Source of the DNA: Anabaena minutissima FACHB-250 | GTDB taxonomy: Bacteria; Cyanobacteriota; Cyanobacteriia; Cyanobacteriales; Nostocaceae | DNA length: 64,000 nucleotides | Assembly: GCF_014697125.1 (NCBI RefSeq) | Contig: NZ_JACJRG010000008.1 | Location: forward strand, 147,831-211,830 | Reading direction: 5' to 3' | Part shown: positions 17,101 to 26,514 of the stretch, piece by piece | Numbering within the stretch: the stretch's first letter is position 1 | How the letters are laid out: each line of letters starts with the position of its first letter | Translations under genes and position numbers: made by a program | The notes under the pieces: generated by a model | What the model was told of the DNA's origin: nothing | Databases searched by the model: none | Seen by the model: the letters and a program-made list of their open reading frames with translations, nothing else

Positions 17101-19216
17101 CTTCTCTTAAAGACAGAATGACTTTGACAAAAGATATATTTAAACAGTCGCTGACAAATTGATCGAATTGTTGTTTTTGTTGGCGGTCAGTGCAGCCAAA
17201 GAAAAATTCTTCAAACTGATCAAAAATTAAAACTGTAATGAGATGATTATCAGCATTTTGATGTAATTGCTCTAAGATATAGCCAATAGTTATAGGTGTT
17301 TCCGTTACTTTTGGAATAGCTGCATCCCCTTGGAGGTGAGAAATTGCCGCATTCAAAGATTTACCCAATTCTCGTACCCAATCTGTGTAAACTTGCAGGA
17401 CTACAGGCACAGCAATTTGATCACCAATGGCGCGATTTTGTAATGCTGGAACTAACCCAGCTGTAACGGTGGAACTCTTCCCCACCCCAGAGGGGCCATG
17501 AATGACGATCAATTTCTGGTCAGCGCGGCTAATTCTGCCAATTAAGTGATTAATATCTCGTTCCCGACCGGAGGCTGCAATTTCTAAAGCGATGCTACTA
17601 CTTCCTGAAGGAGACATTAAAGCTGGGTTGGTAGCTTGTCGCTGGGGTTGCAAACGACCTGCACCGATAAAAGCCCGAAAGCCGTATTGTTGTTCTACAG
17701 AACGGCGTTTTTGGCGGATGCAATAGGCTTCTACATAACGACCGGCTTCAAAATAGAGCGATCGCAATTGCCGCAGCATTCTAATATAACGATGGGCATC
17801 ATATTGATGAGTGCTATTTTCTAACGCTATGGGTAATGCTTGGGCGGCTTTATCTAAATATGCTTGCGCCACTACTTTTTCACCCAATTTTTGCTGGGCT
17901 TTGGCTAAGACTAGGTAATAAATCTGCGTTAATAGCAGAGGAAATAGACAATCATGGGGTTGAGTGTCGTTTTGTTGTGACTCATCTAACTTGAGTAGGG
18001 AAACATGGGCTAAGATACTCGCTTGTAACCAGCGTGATGCTTGGACGGCGACTTGTGCTAAAAAACCATAGTCACAAGCTAGCTGAATTTGACTCCCATA
18101 GGTTTGATGTAACTCTAGAGCATTTTGGGCGACTATCTGTAATTCGTCCCACTCTTCTAGATGTTCCAAGACTTCCGCCAATTGACCGATAAATTCCGCC
18201 GCGATATCGGGTCTTTGCGCCACTTGTAAAATCTGCAAGCTTTGTTCTAAGCAAGATTTGGCTGCTTCCCAATGGGAACGGTTTTCTAACTTGTTCTGCT
18301 CGGCTAAACGACAATGACACAACCCAATATAAAATAGCAACACTCCCTGTCTCAGTAAGGGGGGAGATGGGGGATTGGGGGGAGATGGGGAAGAAAATAC
18401 GCCCTCATCAGCTTTATTCCCTGTATCTTCACTGGCTACTAGTTGTTGCCAAACCAGCAAGCTTTGGCGAAAATGATTTAAGGCGTATTGGATGCGATCG
18501 CTGACGTAATCATCCAGACCAAAAACAAACCTTAAACTGGCGTGCAATTCTGGCTCTAGGGTAATCCCACGCTCATGTAGTTCATTGATAGCCCAGTGGA
18601 GTTCATCACTATGTTCCCAAACTTGTTCTAAGGTAGAATAATTTTCTGTAACTTGTGCTGGTCTGGGTTGTCCTGGCTCGTTGGTTAATACCTTGGCGAA
18701 CAAAGAGTCAGTTTCTTGTTGCAAAAATTGCTGCAACTCTGGAGTAGTCATTTCAAACCGAATCGGTGTCGCCGCCCAACTGGCAAAATCGGGAGCTAAA
18801 CGCACTAATTTCTGCAAAACCTGCTCATTTACCCAAAAAACCATAGGAAAGTCATGGCGTTTGGGTAATTCATCACGAATATGATTAATTGACCTGAGTA
18901 GATCGTCTATTTCATCTACAGTTTCTAAACCTAAAACCATCAATGCTGATGGCGGTTGACTGTCAGCCACAAGCTGAAAATGTAGGGCTGTGTAAAGACT
19001 TCTCGTGTTGTGGGGTAAAACAACTTTTTGGATGCGGGCTACCCCAACCGCTAATTTATCTAGTGATTCCAGAACACGCTCTTGTAATACTCGATAATTG
19101 CAGCAGACTACAACTACGGAAAAATGACCGCAAGAAAGGGTGATTGCTCGCCATAAACTCTGTAAAGCCCGTTCGTTGGCTGCTTTTATATCTGCTGGTA
19201 ATTGTCCTTCAACCAT
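14126..19216 (-). CDS. Giant STAND NTPase with 14 WD40 repeats
   Basis: Domains of this 1696-residue protein, in order. Residues 1-190 look like a nucleotide-binding fold without a Walker A loop. About 200-520 is helical and TPR-like (LLFYIGLCHCRLAEQ onward). About 545-870 is an active STAND-type NTPase, with Walker A GPSGVGKSS near 572 and Walker B LIFDQFEEFFFG near 665. About 905-1000 is a charged coiled coil. A single membrane helix lies near 1005-1030. About 1088-1665 holds 14 WD40 repeats, enough for two seven-blade propellers. The start overlaps the upstream ATPase gene by 31 bases, implying coupled translation. STAND proteins act as ligand-triggered switches in signalling or immunity; the propellers would sense, but no effector enzyme domain is evident. 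Trigger and output are unknown. Confidence 0.88.
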   Translation of the reverse strand: MVEGQLPADIKAANERALQSLWRAITLSCGHFSVVVVCCNYRVLQERVLESLDKLAVGVARIQKVVLPHNTRSLYTALHFQLVADSQPPSALMVLGLETVDEIDDLLRSINHIRDELPKRHDFPMVFWVNEQVLQKLVRLAPDFASWAATPIRFEMTTPELQQFLQQETDSLFAKVLTNEPGQPRPAQVTENYSTLEQVWEHSDELHWAINELHERGITLEPELHASLRFVFGLDDYVSDRIQYALNHFRQSLLVWQQLVASEDTGNKADEGVFSSPSPPNPPSPPLLRQGVLLFYIGLCHCRLAEQNKLENRSHWEAAKSCLEQSLQILQVAQRPDIAAEFIGQLAEVLEHLEEWDELQIVAQNALELHQTYGSQIQLACDYGFLAQVAVQASRWLQASILAHVSLLKLDESQQNDTQPHDCLFPLLLTQIYYLVLAKAQQKLGEKVVAQAYLDKAAQALPIALENSTHQYDAHRYIRMLRQLRSLYFEAGRYVEAYCIRQKRRSVEQQYGFRAFIGAGRLQPQRQATNPALMSPSGSSSIALEIAASGRERDINHLIGRISRADQKLIVIHGPSGVGKSSTVTAGLVPALQNRAIGDQIAVPVVLQVYTDWVRELGKSLNAAISHLQGDAAIPKVTETPITIGYILEQLHQNADNHLITVLIFDQFEEFFFGCTDRQQKQQFDQFVSDCLNISFVKVILSLREDYLHQLLEFKHLSHLEAINNNILDKQIRYQLNNLSPEYAKAIIQKLTIRSQSNLEPELINALVEDLSTEMGEIRPIELQLVGAQLQDEGITNLAQYQPYRPNKLIERYIKDLIKDCGEENERAALLVLYLLTDESNNRPFKTRAELGTELAELEDSAQLELVLNILVSSGLVVLFPDMPERYQLIHDYLVDLIRYLQQQESSFQAQLNQLRHKVEQSQTEIERLKRELRQKKQQGKLADPQPQQGLDLLTELRDLRKREELSLLEIEQLRAELKEKELTAQLVESQKQQRLSEAKLNRSLTIALGASVFAILGLSISIITAVDSEIKTLSVSSEALFASQKGIDALKEGIKAGRKLQRAVWVDPYTREKVQTALYQAVVGVKEYNRLEGHTSGVNSASFSPDGSLIVSASADNTLKLWRADGSLVPTTSQHTQVVNHVSFSPDSQTFASASQDNTVQLWNHKGELLTTLSGHTAGVNSINFSPDGQAIASASTDKTIKLWSRDGELLQTLTGHRDVVQAVVWSPDGQTLVSVSADKTIKLWKRDGQILKSWNGHEEVILSVAWSPNGQIIASAGLDQNIKLWNLQGRLLKNITGHTGGVTSVSFNPDGQTIASASTDETIKLWTLEGLLLGTLRGHNNWVNSVSFSPDGHTLVSTSRDKTVKLWRWDDVLQPNVQTNHDHVGVTSISFKPNTQTVAAASRDHTVKILTHDGKLLQTLKDHKDIVWGVAWSGDGQVIASASRDKMVKLWSRDGKLLHTLIGHTDTVWAVAWSPDYQVIASASEDKTVKLWSRDGKLLRTLKSHKDAVNWVSFSPDGKLLASVSDDLTVKLWNRDGQLLHTLKDHNRQVNGVAWSPDSKIVASASIDSTVKLWRWDGQLLKTLSGDGNNFTSVIFSPDGQTLAASSEEQIKLWNREGTLIISLKGDKEKITSVSFSPDGEILAAGSGNGRVIFRNLADLKLANLLERGCDFLQDYLQTNSKLTASDRALCPNK

Positions 19217-20523
19217 GACTTAAATTTTTGTGTCTCGGCTAAAACTGGGTTGACAGCAAACCAAGCCCCTTGGTGGTCGCGGTATTCAAATACAAATAAA
19301 CTACGTAATAAAGTGTGGTATTCTATATCACCTCTAACCCGTTGTTGCTGCACCACTTGGAAGATTAACTCCCACTCATGGCTGTCAATCGGGTTAACGC
19401 GGTAATCCCGTTGTCTTTGAATCACCAATTCGACACATTCCCGGCCAAAGGGTGGATCTTGTTCTCGCAGACAGTCAAACAGCAACCCCAACAAGTCGCG
19501 CACATGACCACCACTGATCAGGCACAATCGATCTAGTGTTTCTAAGTTATCAAACACTTCTGTAATTAAGCTTAAGCGATCGCTCGGCTCAATGTCAGGA
19601 AAGGCTCTAGCTAAGACCATTTGGCGGATCAAGTTTAGCCCTTGGTTAAAAATCTCCCCAGAACGCAGCCGCACCGGAATCATCGGTAAAACCTTCGGTG
19701 CTACCCCACCGCCTAAACGGTGTTGCAGTTCCGCACTATCGTTAGAAAAAGTTAAAGCCAGGGGAATAGTGTAAACTACATGACAATTAAGTTTACGTAA
19801 TTGTTCACCCCTGTCAATAAATAAGTATTCTGGCAGCGATCGCCCCGATGGTAAAGGGCGAATTGCTACCCTATCTAAGTTATCGACAATTACTACTAAG
19901 CCTTTTTTCCCTTTGGCTTTGAGTTCTTTGTCAGCCCGTTCTAATAGTTCTTGATTAATAGATTGCAAAATATTTTGGGTGCGCGGTTCAAGATAGTCAC
20001 GCAAGCGGCGGCGCAGTTGGGGGCTTTCTTTGGTTTTGGCGGTAATTTTGGCAATCCCTACAGATAACTCTGCTTCTACCCCCAAATCGATGGGGGTTTG
20101 CAAAAAATCCACCACCTCACTAAACAACTTAGTGAAATAGTTGGGTTTGATGCGGATTTTCATCGCTTCGAGACTTTCGCTCACCTGACCTGCGATCGCG
20201 AGTAGAATATCAGTCACATCCACATCCGCCATTTCTAAGACATGGGTAGACTCAAAATAAACTACATGAAATTGCTGTTCTTCTAACTCAGCCTTGAGGC
20301 GTAATAACTCTGTAGATTTCCCACAGCCCAAATGTCCTGTAAATAATTGACAGGTGGGTGCATTCGGTGATATGCGGCTAATCGTGCGCTGCAAGGCCTC
20401 AATAATTTTTCCACCCCGCACCGATGCAAAATCAATATAGTACCTGCGATCGTTTTTATTGCCGATCATCAGTGGTCTACTCGGATTGCAAGCCTGGTAA
20501 AATTTTTCTAAATCTAGGGGCAT
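19186..20523 (-). CDS. P-loop ATPase paired with the STAND/WD40 gene
   Basis: This AAA/STAND-like ATPase of 445 residues carries Walker A GHLGCGKST (residues 63-71) and Walker B LVVIVDNLDRV (D214, with D217). It starts MPLDLEKFYQACNPS at the ATG at 20523; the open frame extends to a TTG at 20562, but those 13 extra residues look non-coding. The C-terminal 150 residues hold a helical lid (SGGHVRDLLGLLFDCL) and probably a winged helix (YRVNPIDSHEWELIFQVV, then LRSLFVFEYRD). No effector domain is visible. The gene ends 31 bases inside the 1696-residue STAND/WD40 gene, so the two probably form a functional unit with this ATPase as partner or regulator. The role is unknown. Confidence 0.85.
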   Translation of the reverse strand: MPLDLEKFYQACNPSRPLMIGNKNDRRYYIDFASVRGGKIIEALQRTISRISPNAPTCQLFTGHLGCGKSTELLRLKAELEEQQFHVVYFESTHVLEMADVDVTDILLAIAGQVSESLEAMKIRIKPNYFTKLFSEVVDFLQTPIDLGVEAELSVGIAKITAKTKESPQLRRRLRDYLEPRTQNILQSINQELLERADKELKAKGKKGLVVIVDNLDRVAIRPLPSGRSLPEYLFIDRGEQLRKLNCHVVYTIPLALTFSNDSAELQHRLGGGVAPKVLPMIPVRLRSGEIFNQGLNLIRQMVLARAFPDIEPSDRLSLITEVFDNLETLDRLCLISGGHVRDLLGLLFDCLREQDPPFGRECVELVIQRQRDYRVNPIDSHEWELIFQVVQQQRVRGDIEYHTLLRSLFVFEYRDHQGAWFAVNPVLAETQKFKSWLKDNYQQI

Positions 20524-20931
20524 AAGTATAAAGGTTACAGGTGAGTATTTTGTAACTAGCAACTCATTGCTAAATAGTCAGCACGTTGCTCACGCCACGC
20601 TAACAGGAATCTTATAGAGAAGCAATTAATACCATCTCTACTTGGTTCTCTAGCATCTAGCCAATATAAAACCTACTAATTAAATACGTCACTTTTTAGC
20701 AATTTATGCTTTAATTTAGTAATTATTACCCAAATTATTCAATAATTTAGCAGGATTCAGGATATTTTGCTGATTCGTTGTATTTTTGTATACAACAGAA
20801 AATATTAAAACTTAATTTAATAAGTACAAATACAATTAAACTCACAGATCGCAAAAATATCGAATCTGATCAAATACCCTGTTATCAATATTAAGAATAT
20901 TTCACAGTTCAAAAGGTACTATGAAGTACAT

Positions 20932-20969
20932 TTTGAATGTATTTTTTGTATATAAAAAATACATTCAAA
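20932..20969. repeat. Perfect 16-bp inverted repeat
   Basis: TTTGAATGTATTTTTT at 20932-20947 is the exact complement of AAAAAATACATTCAAA at 20954-20969, separated by GTATAT. It lies about 410 bases upstream of the ATPase start. It could be an operator, a terminator-like stem or a recombination relic; nothing decides between them. Confidence 0.8.
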
Positions 20970-21155
20970 TATTCAATAGAATATTTTTTGTAACCAAATT
21001 ATTCCTCTACAACTAAAAAAAATCCTTGTATATTAAAATATACTTGGGTTCATTGACACAAAAACTTAATCTTTAGCCGGATCAAGATTTGCAAACAAGC
21101 AATAGCAAGCAATCTGCCGTTTGCTCTTAGCTGCAACAATTTCTAGATGGAGGAT

Positions 21156-21386
21156 TTATATTTTGCAATCACGTCTCCGCAAGCAATCCTCTGTTTGATC
21201 TCGTCCATCTGCTATTTGCCATGACCTCACCTGTGATTGATTATTTGCTTTTTGATCAATCACAACATTTATAGCGAACAATTGATTTGTGAAACTAGAG
21301 GCTTCACTATGACTGATAAGATTGACATCGGCATTATATAAATAAATAGGTAATGCCACCATGCCAATATAAATCCTCCTATTCAT
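21156..21386 (-). CDS. Doubtful small ORF (76 residues)
   Basis: This frame starts MNRRIYIGMVALPIYLYNAD, which has a weak signal-like hydrophobic start, and a GAGG lies about 6 bases before the ATG. The rest is polar and matches no family I know (DCLRRRDCKI at the end). It lies in an AT-rich gap without neighbours on its strand within 500 bases. It may be a small exported protein or a chance ORF; I lean to the latter. Confidence 0.25.
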   Translation of the reverse strand: MNRRIYIGMVALPIYLYNADVNLISHSEASSFTNQLFAINVVIDQKANNQSQVRSWQIADGRDQTEDCLRRRDCKI

Positions 21387-21855
21387 ACCAACCTCAGTAA
21401 GAAATTTCCGATTGCGTTACTTTGTAGATGCCACCTGATAAACCGGAATTAAAACCCTGAGCATTATATATTTGTGCTTATATTGTGTCGATTTACTCAA
21501 TGCTACAGGTCGCAGAGACGCAATTGATCAATTACCTGTTCCGGGGTTGTTGAGCGTTGGTTTTAACTACAATGTAGATACCAGTCACCAACGACAGTAA
21601 AATTGGTTCACAGGATTGATGCCAAAAAAGTAACTGTTGAGACTGTCTTGATTGAGCTTTTTTGTTTCGAGTCAAACATCAACAGTGAATTTATCCCCAT
21701 ATACTCTTATCTTCTCATATTCAGTTGGGTTTCAAAATAGGAAATAATAGGGACTGTTGACTGTACAGGAAGGAAGGCTGGGGAAGTTAGGGAGGACAAA
21801 ATTAATGTAATGCCCAATACCCCACGCCCAATGCCCCACGCCTAATGATCAAAAT

Positions 21856-24800
21856 ATGTTTAGGAATTGGTTTTTTAGAATATTAGTAGTATTCCTAGGG
21901 CTGTGGCTGTTCGTAGATATCAGTTCGCGCTTAGGAATAGAGATTTTTTGGTTTCAGGAAGTTGGCTATTTGCGAGCATTTTTAGTCAGGCTGGTGACTC
22001 GTGGTGGTTTATGGGTGGTCATAACTGCGGTGACGGCTGCTTATATATTGGGAAATCTGGCTTTGGCGCAACGGCTGAAGTATCCCCACTCTGTTAAGAG
22101 TGAAGAAGTTCAGCTAGAGGCGGTGAGTCTGAGTAGCGAATTAAAAAAACTGCTGAGTCCTCAATATGCTCAACGTCGTCAGCCTCGCAAACCCGATGAG
22201 AAACTTTTAAAACCGTTAAAATTACGCTGGCTACTACTCCTAGCTATAATATTGAGCTTATTAGTGGGGTTAATGCTGGCTCACTACGGTCAAATTGCTA
22301 TTGGATATTTTTCTGCTACTAACAAAACTCACCTCATCGTTCCCTTTCGACTAGAAACACTTTGGCAGTTAGGCGTACAGAGTTTTAGTCAAGTTTTATA
22401 TTTAGGTTTGGCGATTGGTGCAGCGATCGCTATTTTAATTTATTCCCAGTTTTTACTCAATGCGATCGCTGTAATTCTCAGCGTCTTGTTGGGCATGATC
22501 CTGTACTATAACTGGGCTAAGGTGCTGCAATACTTCCACCCTACACCCTTTAACAGCACTGAACCTTTATTTGGTTTGGATATCAGCTTTTATATCTTTG
22601 CTCTCCCCTTTTGGGAACTGCTAGAAATCTGGCTGATGGGGATGTTTTTATATGGTTTTGTGGCTGTCAGTCTGACCTATCTTTTATCTGGTGACAGTCT
22701 CAGCCAAGGCATATTCCCTGGTTTTTCATCCCAGCAACAGCGTCATTTATACGGACTGGGTAGTTTATTGATGCTGTTGGTGGCTTTCAGTTATTGGCTG
22801 AGTCGCTATGAACTGGTTTATTCTCCCCGTGGAGTGAGTTATGGGGCTAGTTACACCGATGTTAATGTCCAACTGCCAGTTTATAACGGTTTGTGTGGTT
22901 TGGCGTTGGCGATCGCTACTTACTTACTTTGGCGAACTATCTTTTGGCGGCCAGCATCTCGGTATCGTCAATTTGTCTTTTATGGCTTAGGCTTATATTT
23001 ATTTTCCGTGGTCGTAGCAGGTAATATCTTGCCCACGGTGGTGCAATATTTGATTGTTCAACCTAACGAATTACAACGGGAAGAACCATACATTCAGCGT
23101 ACTATTGCTTTAACTAGGCAAGCATTTGATTTAGACTCAATCAACGCCAAAGATTTTAATCCCCAAGGCAAACTCACAGAAGCCGATATTAGAAACAACG
23201 ACCTGACAATTCGTAATATTCGGCTCTGGGATCAGCGACCACTATTAGAAACCAACCGCCAATTACAACAATTTCGACCCTACTATCGCTTCCCTGATGC
23301 AGATATTGATCGCTACACCATAGAAACTGAAGTTAAAGCACGGCGACCAGCAGCACCCCGATCCTTACCAATCCCAGACTCGGAAATAAATGAGGCTACA
23401 GAACGGCGACAGGTACTAATTGCCGCACGGGAATTAGACTATAGTGCAGTCCCCCAACAGGCACAAACATGGGTAAACCGACATTTAATTTATACTCACG
23501 GTTACGGCTTTACGATGAGTCCTGTAAATACAGTCGGGCCGGGAGGATTACCAGAATATTTTGTCAAAGATATTGCTGGCGGTGATGAAAGTCCCTTAAA
23601 TACCGCCAATCAAGCCATTCGTGACAGCATTCCCATTGGGCAACCCCGAATTTATTACGGTGAGATTACTAATAATTATGTAATGACAGACACAAGAGTT
23701 AGAGAATTGGACTATCCCAGTGGTAGTGACAATGCTTATAACACCTATGATGGTTTGGGTGGTGTACGGATTGGTGCAACCTGGCGACGGTTGTTATTTG
23801 CCGCATATTTGAAAGATTGGCAAATGTTGTTTACACGAGACTTTTTACCGGATACTAAAGTATTGTTCCGGCGGAATGTCAAGCAAAGAATTCGCGCGAT
23901 CGCACCTTTTTTAAAATTTGATAGTGACCCCTATTTAGTCAGTGCTGAAGCTAATCCAGAGTTTCCTGGAATTGAGAATTATCTTTACTGGATTGTGGAT
24001 GCTTATACTACTAGCGATCGCTATCCCTACTCCGATCCCGATAACGAAGGCATTAATTACATTCGTAACTCAGTCAAGATCGTCATTGATGCTTACAACG
24101 GCACAGTAAAATTTTATATTGCTGACCCAAGAGATCCTATCATTGCCACTTGGTCGGCTATATTTCCTGATATGTTCAAACCCTTCAGTGATATGCCGGC
24201 CATGCTCCGCAAACATATCCGCTATCCGGTAGACTTCTTCTCAATTCAATCTGAACGGTTGATGACCTACCACATGACAGATCCCGTAGTATTTTACAAC
24301 CGGGAAGACCTGTGGCAAATACCCAAGGAAATTTATGGCAGTGAGTCCCGTTTAGTAGACCCTTATTATTTGATTACCAGCCTACCCGGTGTCCCCTTTG
24401 AAGAATTTATTTTGCTCTTACCCTACACACCCAAGCAAAGGACTAACTTAATTGCCTGGTTAGCAGCGCGATCGGATGGGGAAAACTACGGTAAGTTGCT
24501 GTTATATAATTTCCCCAAAGAACGCCTAGTTTATGGGCCAGAACAAATTGAAGCCCGCATTAATCAAGACCCAGTAATTTCTCAACAAATTTCTCTATGG
24601 AATCGTCAAGGTTCTAGAGCTATTCAAGGGAATTTATTGATTATTCCCATTGAGGACTCTTTGCTATATGTTGAGCCAATTTATCTAGAAGCAACTCAAA
24701 ATAGCCTACCAACTTTAGTGCGGGTAGTCGTAGCTTACGAAAACCGAATTGTCATGACGCAAACCCTAGAACAAGCATTGCAGGCAATTTTCCAACCAGA

Positions 24801-24858
24801 GGTAACACCAGCACCAGCTATTATTCGTCCTGTAGAAGAACCTACACCAGAAAGTTAG
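21856..24858 (+). CDS. UPF0182 family large membrane protein
   Basis: This 1000-residue protein matches the UPF0182/COG1615 family in length and layout. About seven membrane helices occupy the first 400 residues (opening with a hydrophobic segment and a [12 protein letters not shown] loop), followed by a large soluble part of about 550 residues. Family-like stretches in the soluble part are [16 protein letters not shown] and RIYYGE, then [20 protein letters not shown]. The biochemical function of the family is not established; it is widespread in actinobacteria and cyanobacteria. The gene is monocistronic, with psbA 349 bases downstream. The start at 21856 is the first ATG before the first helix. 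Confidence 0.88.
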   Translation: MFRNWFFRILVVFLGLWLFVDISSRLGIEIFWFQEVGYLRAFLVRLVTRGGLWVVITAVTAAYILGNLALAQRLKYPHSVKSEEVQLEAVSLSSELKKLLSPQYAQRRQPRKPDEKLLKPLKLRWLLLLAIILSLLVGLMLAHYGQIAIGYFSATNKTHLIVPFRLETLWQLGVQSFSQVLYLGLAIGAAIAILIYSQFLLNAIAVILSVLLGMILYYNWAKVLQYFHPTPFNSTEPLFGLDISFYIFALPFWELLEIWLMGMFLYGFVAVSLTYLLSGDSLSQGIFPGFSSQQQRHLYGLGSLLMLLVAFSYWLSRYELVYSPRGVSYGASYTDVNVQLPVYNGLCGLALAIATYLLWRTIFWRPASRYRQFVFYGLGLYLFSVVVAGNILPTVVQYLIVQPNELQREEPYIQRTIALTRQAFDLDSINAKDFNPQGKLTEADIRNNDLTIRNIRLWDQRPLLETNRQLQQFRPYYRFPDADIDRYTIETEVKARRPAAPRSLPIPDSEINEATERRQVLIAARELDYSAVPQQAQTWVNRHLIYTHGYGFTMSPVNTVGPGGLPEYFVKDIAGGDESPLNTANQAIRDSIPIGQPRIYYGEITNNYVMTDTRVRELDYPSGSDNAYNTYDGLGGVRIGATWRRLLFAAYLKDWQMLFTRDFLPDTKVLFRRNVKQRIRAIAPFLKFDSDPYLVSAEANPEFPGIENYLYWIVDAYTTSDRYPYSDPDNEGINYIRNSVKIVIDAYNGTVKFYIADPRDPIIATWSAIFPDMFKPFSDMPAMLRKHIRYPVDFFSIQSERLMTYHMTDPVVFYNREDLWQIPKEIYGSESRLVDPYYLITSLPGVPFEEFILLLPYTPKQRTNLIAWLAARSDGENYGKLLLYNFPKERLVYGPEQIEARINQDPVISQQISLWNRQGSRAIQGNLLIIPIEDSLLYVEPIYLEATQNSLPTLVRVVVAYENRIVMTQTLEQALQAIFQPEVTPAPAIIRPVEEPTPES

Positions 24859-25207
24859 GTATTGGGAATGGGATTTTTCTAATTCTGCTTCCCCCGCCTT
24901 CCTATCTAGTTAACAATCTCTTCTTTTCTATTGCAATTTATTTAAAAAACTTAATTTAAATTTATGGGAAAACATAAAAAATTAATGTAAAACCGAAATT
25001 ATAGAGCCGGGAAAATTGCCCCGTAATTCTACCATCTCCCAGGGGAAATGAGTTAACGATATTTCGAGTATTTGTAGTGTGAGGCGAGTTAAAAGAATCC
25101 CGGTGATAGGGGAGAAGGTATTTGACGAAAGTCTTTGAAAACATCTGAGTTCTCAATTTTTAAGAATTGAGAAAGCTTGTTGTTAGCACTTTATCAATAC
25201 CATAGCC
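24859..25207. promoter_or_regulatory. psbA upstream region with 5' hairpin
   Basis: This 349-base gap precedes psbA. A perfect 9-bp stem TTCTCAATT/AATTGAGAA with a 6-base loop occupies 25150-25173 and ends 34 bases before the ATG, so it probably lies in the mRNA leader. No ribosome-binding sequence is obvious before the start. The rest is AT-rich with no other pattern I can name. Confidence 0.5.
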
Positions 25208-26290
25208 ATGACCTCAATTTTAGAAAGAAACGAAAGAGGTAGCTTTTGGGATCGTTTCTGTCAATGGATTACAAGCACCGAAAATCGGCTTTATATTGGC
25301 TGGTTCGGGGTTTTGATGATTCCCACACTGTTAACAGCTACCACCTGTTTTATCATTGCCTTTATTGCTGCACCACCCGTTGATATTGACGGGATTCGAG
25401 AACCAGTAACAGGTTCTTTGTTGTACGGCAATAACATCATTACTGGTGCTGTTGTACCCACATCCAACGCCATTGGACTGCATTTCTACCCACTTTGGGA
25501 AGCTGCGTCAATGGATGAATGGCTCTACAACGGCGGCCCTTATCAACTGATAATTTTGCATTTTCTCATTGGTATCTTTTGCTGGCTTGGTCGGCAATGG
25601 GAGTTGAGCTATCGTCTAGGGATGCGTCCTTGGATTTGTGTGGCTTACTCTGCGCCTGTAGCGGCTGCGACCTCTGTTTTCTTAATTTACCCCATTGGTC
25701 AAGGTAGCTTTTCTGACGGGATGCCTTTAGGAATTAGCGGCACTTTTAACTTCATGTTTGTCTTTCAAGCCGAGCATAATATTCTCATGCACCCATTCCA
25801 TATGTTAGGTGTGGCGGGAGTATTCGGTGGGGCTTTGTTCTCTGCTATGCACGGCTCTTTGGTGTCTTCTTCGTTGGTGAGGGAGACAACAGAAGTTGAG
25901 TCTGTCAACTACGGCTACAAGTTTGGTCAAGAACAAGAAACCTATAGCATTGTGGCTGCTCACGGTTATTTTGGCCGGTTAATTTGGCAATATGCCAGCT
26001 TTAACAACTCCCGTTCCTTGCACTTTTTCTTGGCTGCTTGGCCTGTAGTGGGAATTTGGTTTACGGCTTTGGGTATCAGTACGATGGCGTTTAACCTAAA
26101 TGGGTTTAACTTTAATCACTCGATACTTGATTCTAATGGTCGTGTGATTAATACATGGGCTGATGTGCTGAACCGTGCCAACTTGGGTATAGAGGTGATG
26201 CACGAACGTAATGCTCACAATTTCCCGCTAGATTTGGCTAGTGGTGAGGCTGTACCTGTGGCTTTGCAATCTCCGGTTATTCATGGTTGA
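25208..26290 (+). CDS. psbA: Photosystem II D1 protein, divergent variant
   Basis: D1 binds the primary donors, pheophytin, QB and the Mn4CaO5 cluster. The full 360 residues are present with all key ligands: Y161 and H190, D170, E189, H332, E333, H337, D342 and A344, H198 for P680, and H215, H272 and S264 around QB and iron. A 16-residue C-terminal extension follows A344 and would be cut by a Ctp protease. Q130 is of the low-light type. Departures from the canonical sequence include W126 (normally Tyr, near pheophytin), W260 (normally Phe, near QB), F184, L117, T79 and H304. Gly80, Phe158 and Thr286 are retained, so it lacks the low-oxygen D1' signature. It should support water oxidation, with altered redox tuning or regulation. 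Confidence 0.95.
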   Translation: MTSILERNERGSFWDRFCQWITSTENRLYIGWFGVLMIPTLLTATTCFIIAFIAAPPVDIDGIREPVTGSLLYGNNIITGAVVPTSNAIGLHFYPLWEAASMDEWLYNGGPYQLIILHFLIGIFCWLGRQWELSYRLGMRPWICVAYSAPVAAATSVFLIYPIGQGSFSDGMPLGISGTFNFMFVFQAEHNILMHPFHMLGVAGVFGGALFSAMHGSLVSSSLVRETTEVESVNYGYKFGQEQETYSIVAAHGYFGRLIWQYASFNNSRSLHFFLAAWPVVGIWFTALGISTMAFNLNGFNFNHSILDSNGRVINTWADVLNRANLGIEVMHERNAHNFPLDLASGEAVPVALQSPVIHG

Positions 26291-26383
26291 ATCTGCATGA
26301 GTTGAAAGGGAAATTTCAACGCAGAGGGGCGCAAAGTGCAGCGCAGAGGTACGCGGAGAATTTGTTAGGAATTGGTGTAAATT

Positions 26384-26414
26384 AAAAAGCTCTCTAAATT
26401 AGAGAGCTTTTTTT
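26384..26414 (+). terminator. Rho-independent terminator after psbA
   Basis: AAAAAGCTCTCTAA pairs with TTAGAGAGCTTTTT around a single-base or small loop and ends in a T run. It lies about 95 bases after the psbA stop and 100 bases before the malic enzyme gene. The intervening DNA includes a CGCAGAGG-rich repeat (26320-26360). Confidence 0.8.
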
Positions 26415-26514
26415 GGGTGGGATGAAAAATATGGAAATGTCTTATTTTAGGTTTAGTCTCGATTTTTACTGAGCGATTCAATATACAATCTAGAATTTAA
26501 AATCTCTCATCAAA

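Larger units (their letters stand above)
20524..21855. other. 1.3-kb AT-rich intergenic region with palindromes
   Basis: The region lies between the divergent ATPase and UPF0182 genes. It contains a perfect 16-bp inverted repeat with a 6-base spacer at 20932-20969 and a smaller one (GTTGTAT/ATACAAC) at 20777-20796. From 20690 to 21060 it is extremely AT-rich. One doubtful ORF of 76 codons lies at 21156-21386 (listed separately). No tRNA or insertion sequence was seen. Confidence 0.55.

Noticed and set aside
18072..18320. Frame within the STAND gene and other antisense or out-of-frame ORFs in large genes
   Set aside because: They have no family motifs and lie wholly inside genes with well-supported frames.
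25208..26290. The low-oxygen D1' class for the full-length psbA
   Set aside because: Residues Gly80, Phe158 and Thr286 have the ordinary identities, whereas D1' has Ala, Leu and Ala at these places.
25208..26290. A rogue or chlorophyll-f-synthase type psbA lacking Mn ligands
   Set aside because: D170, E189, H332, E333, H337, D342, A344 and the Y161/H190 pair are all present.
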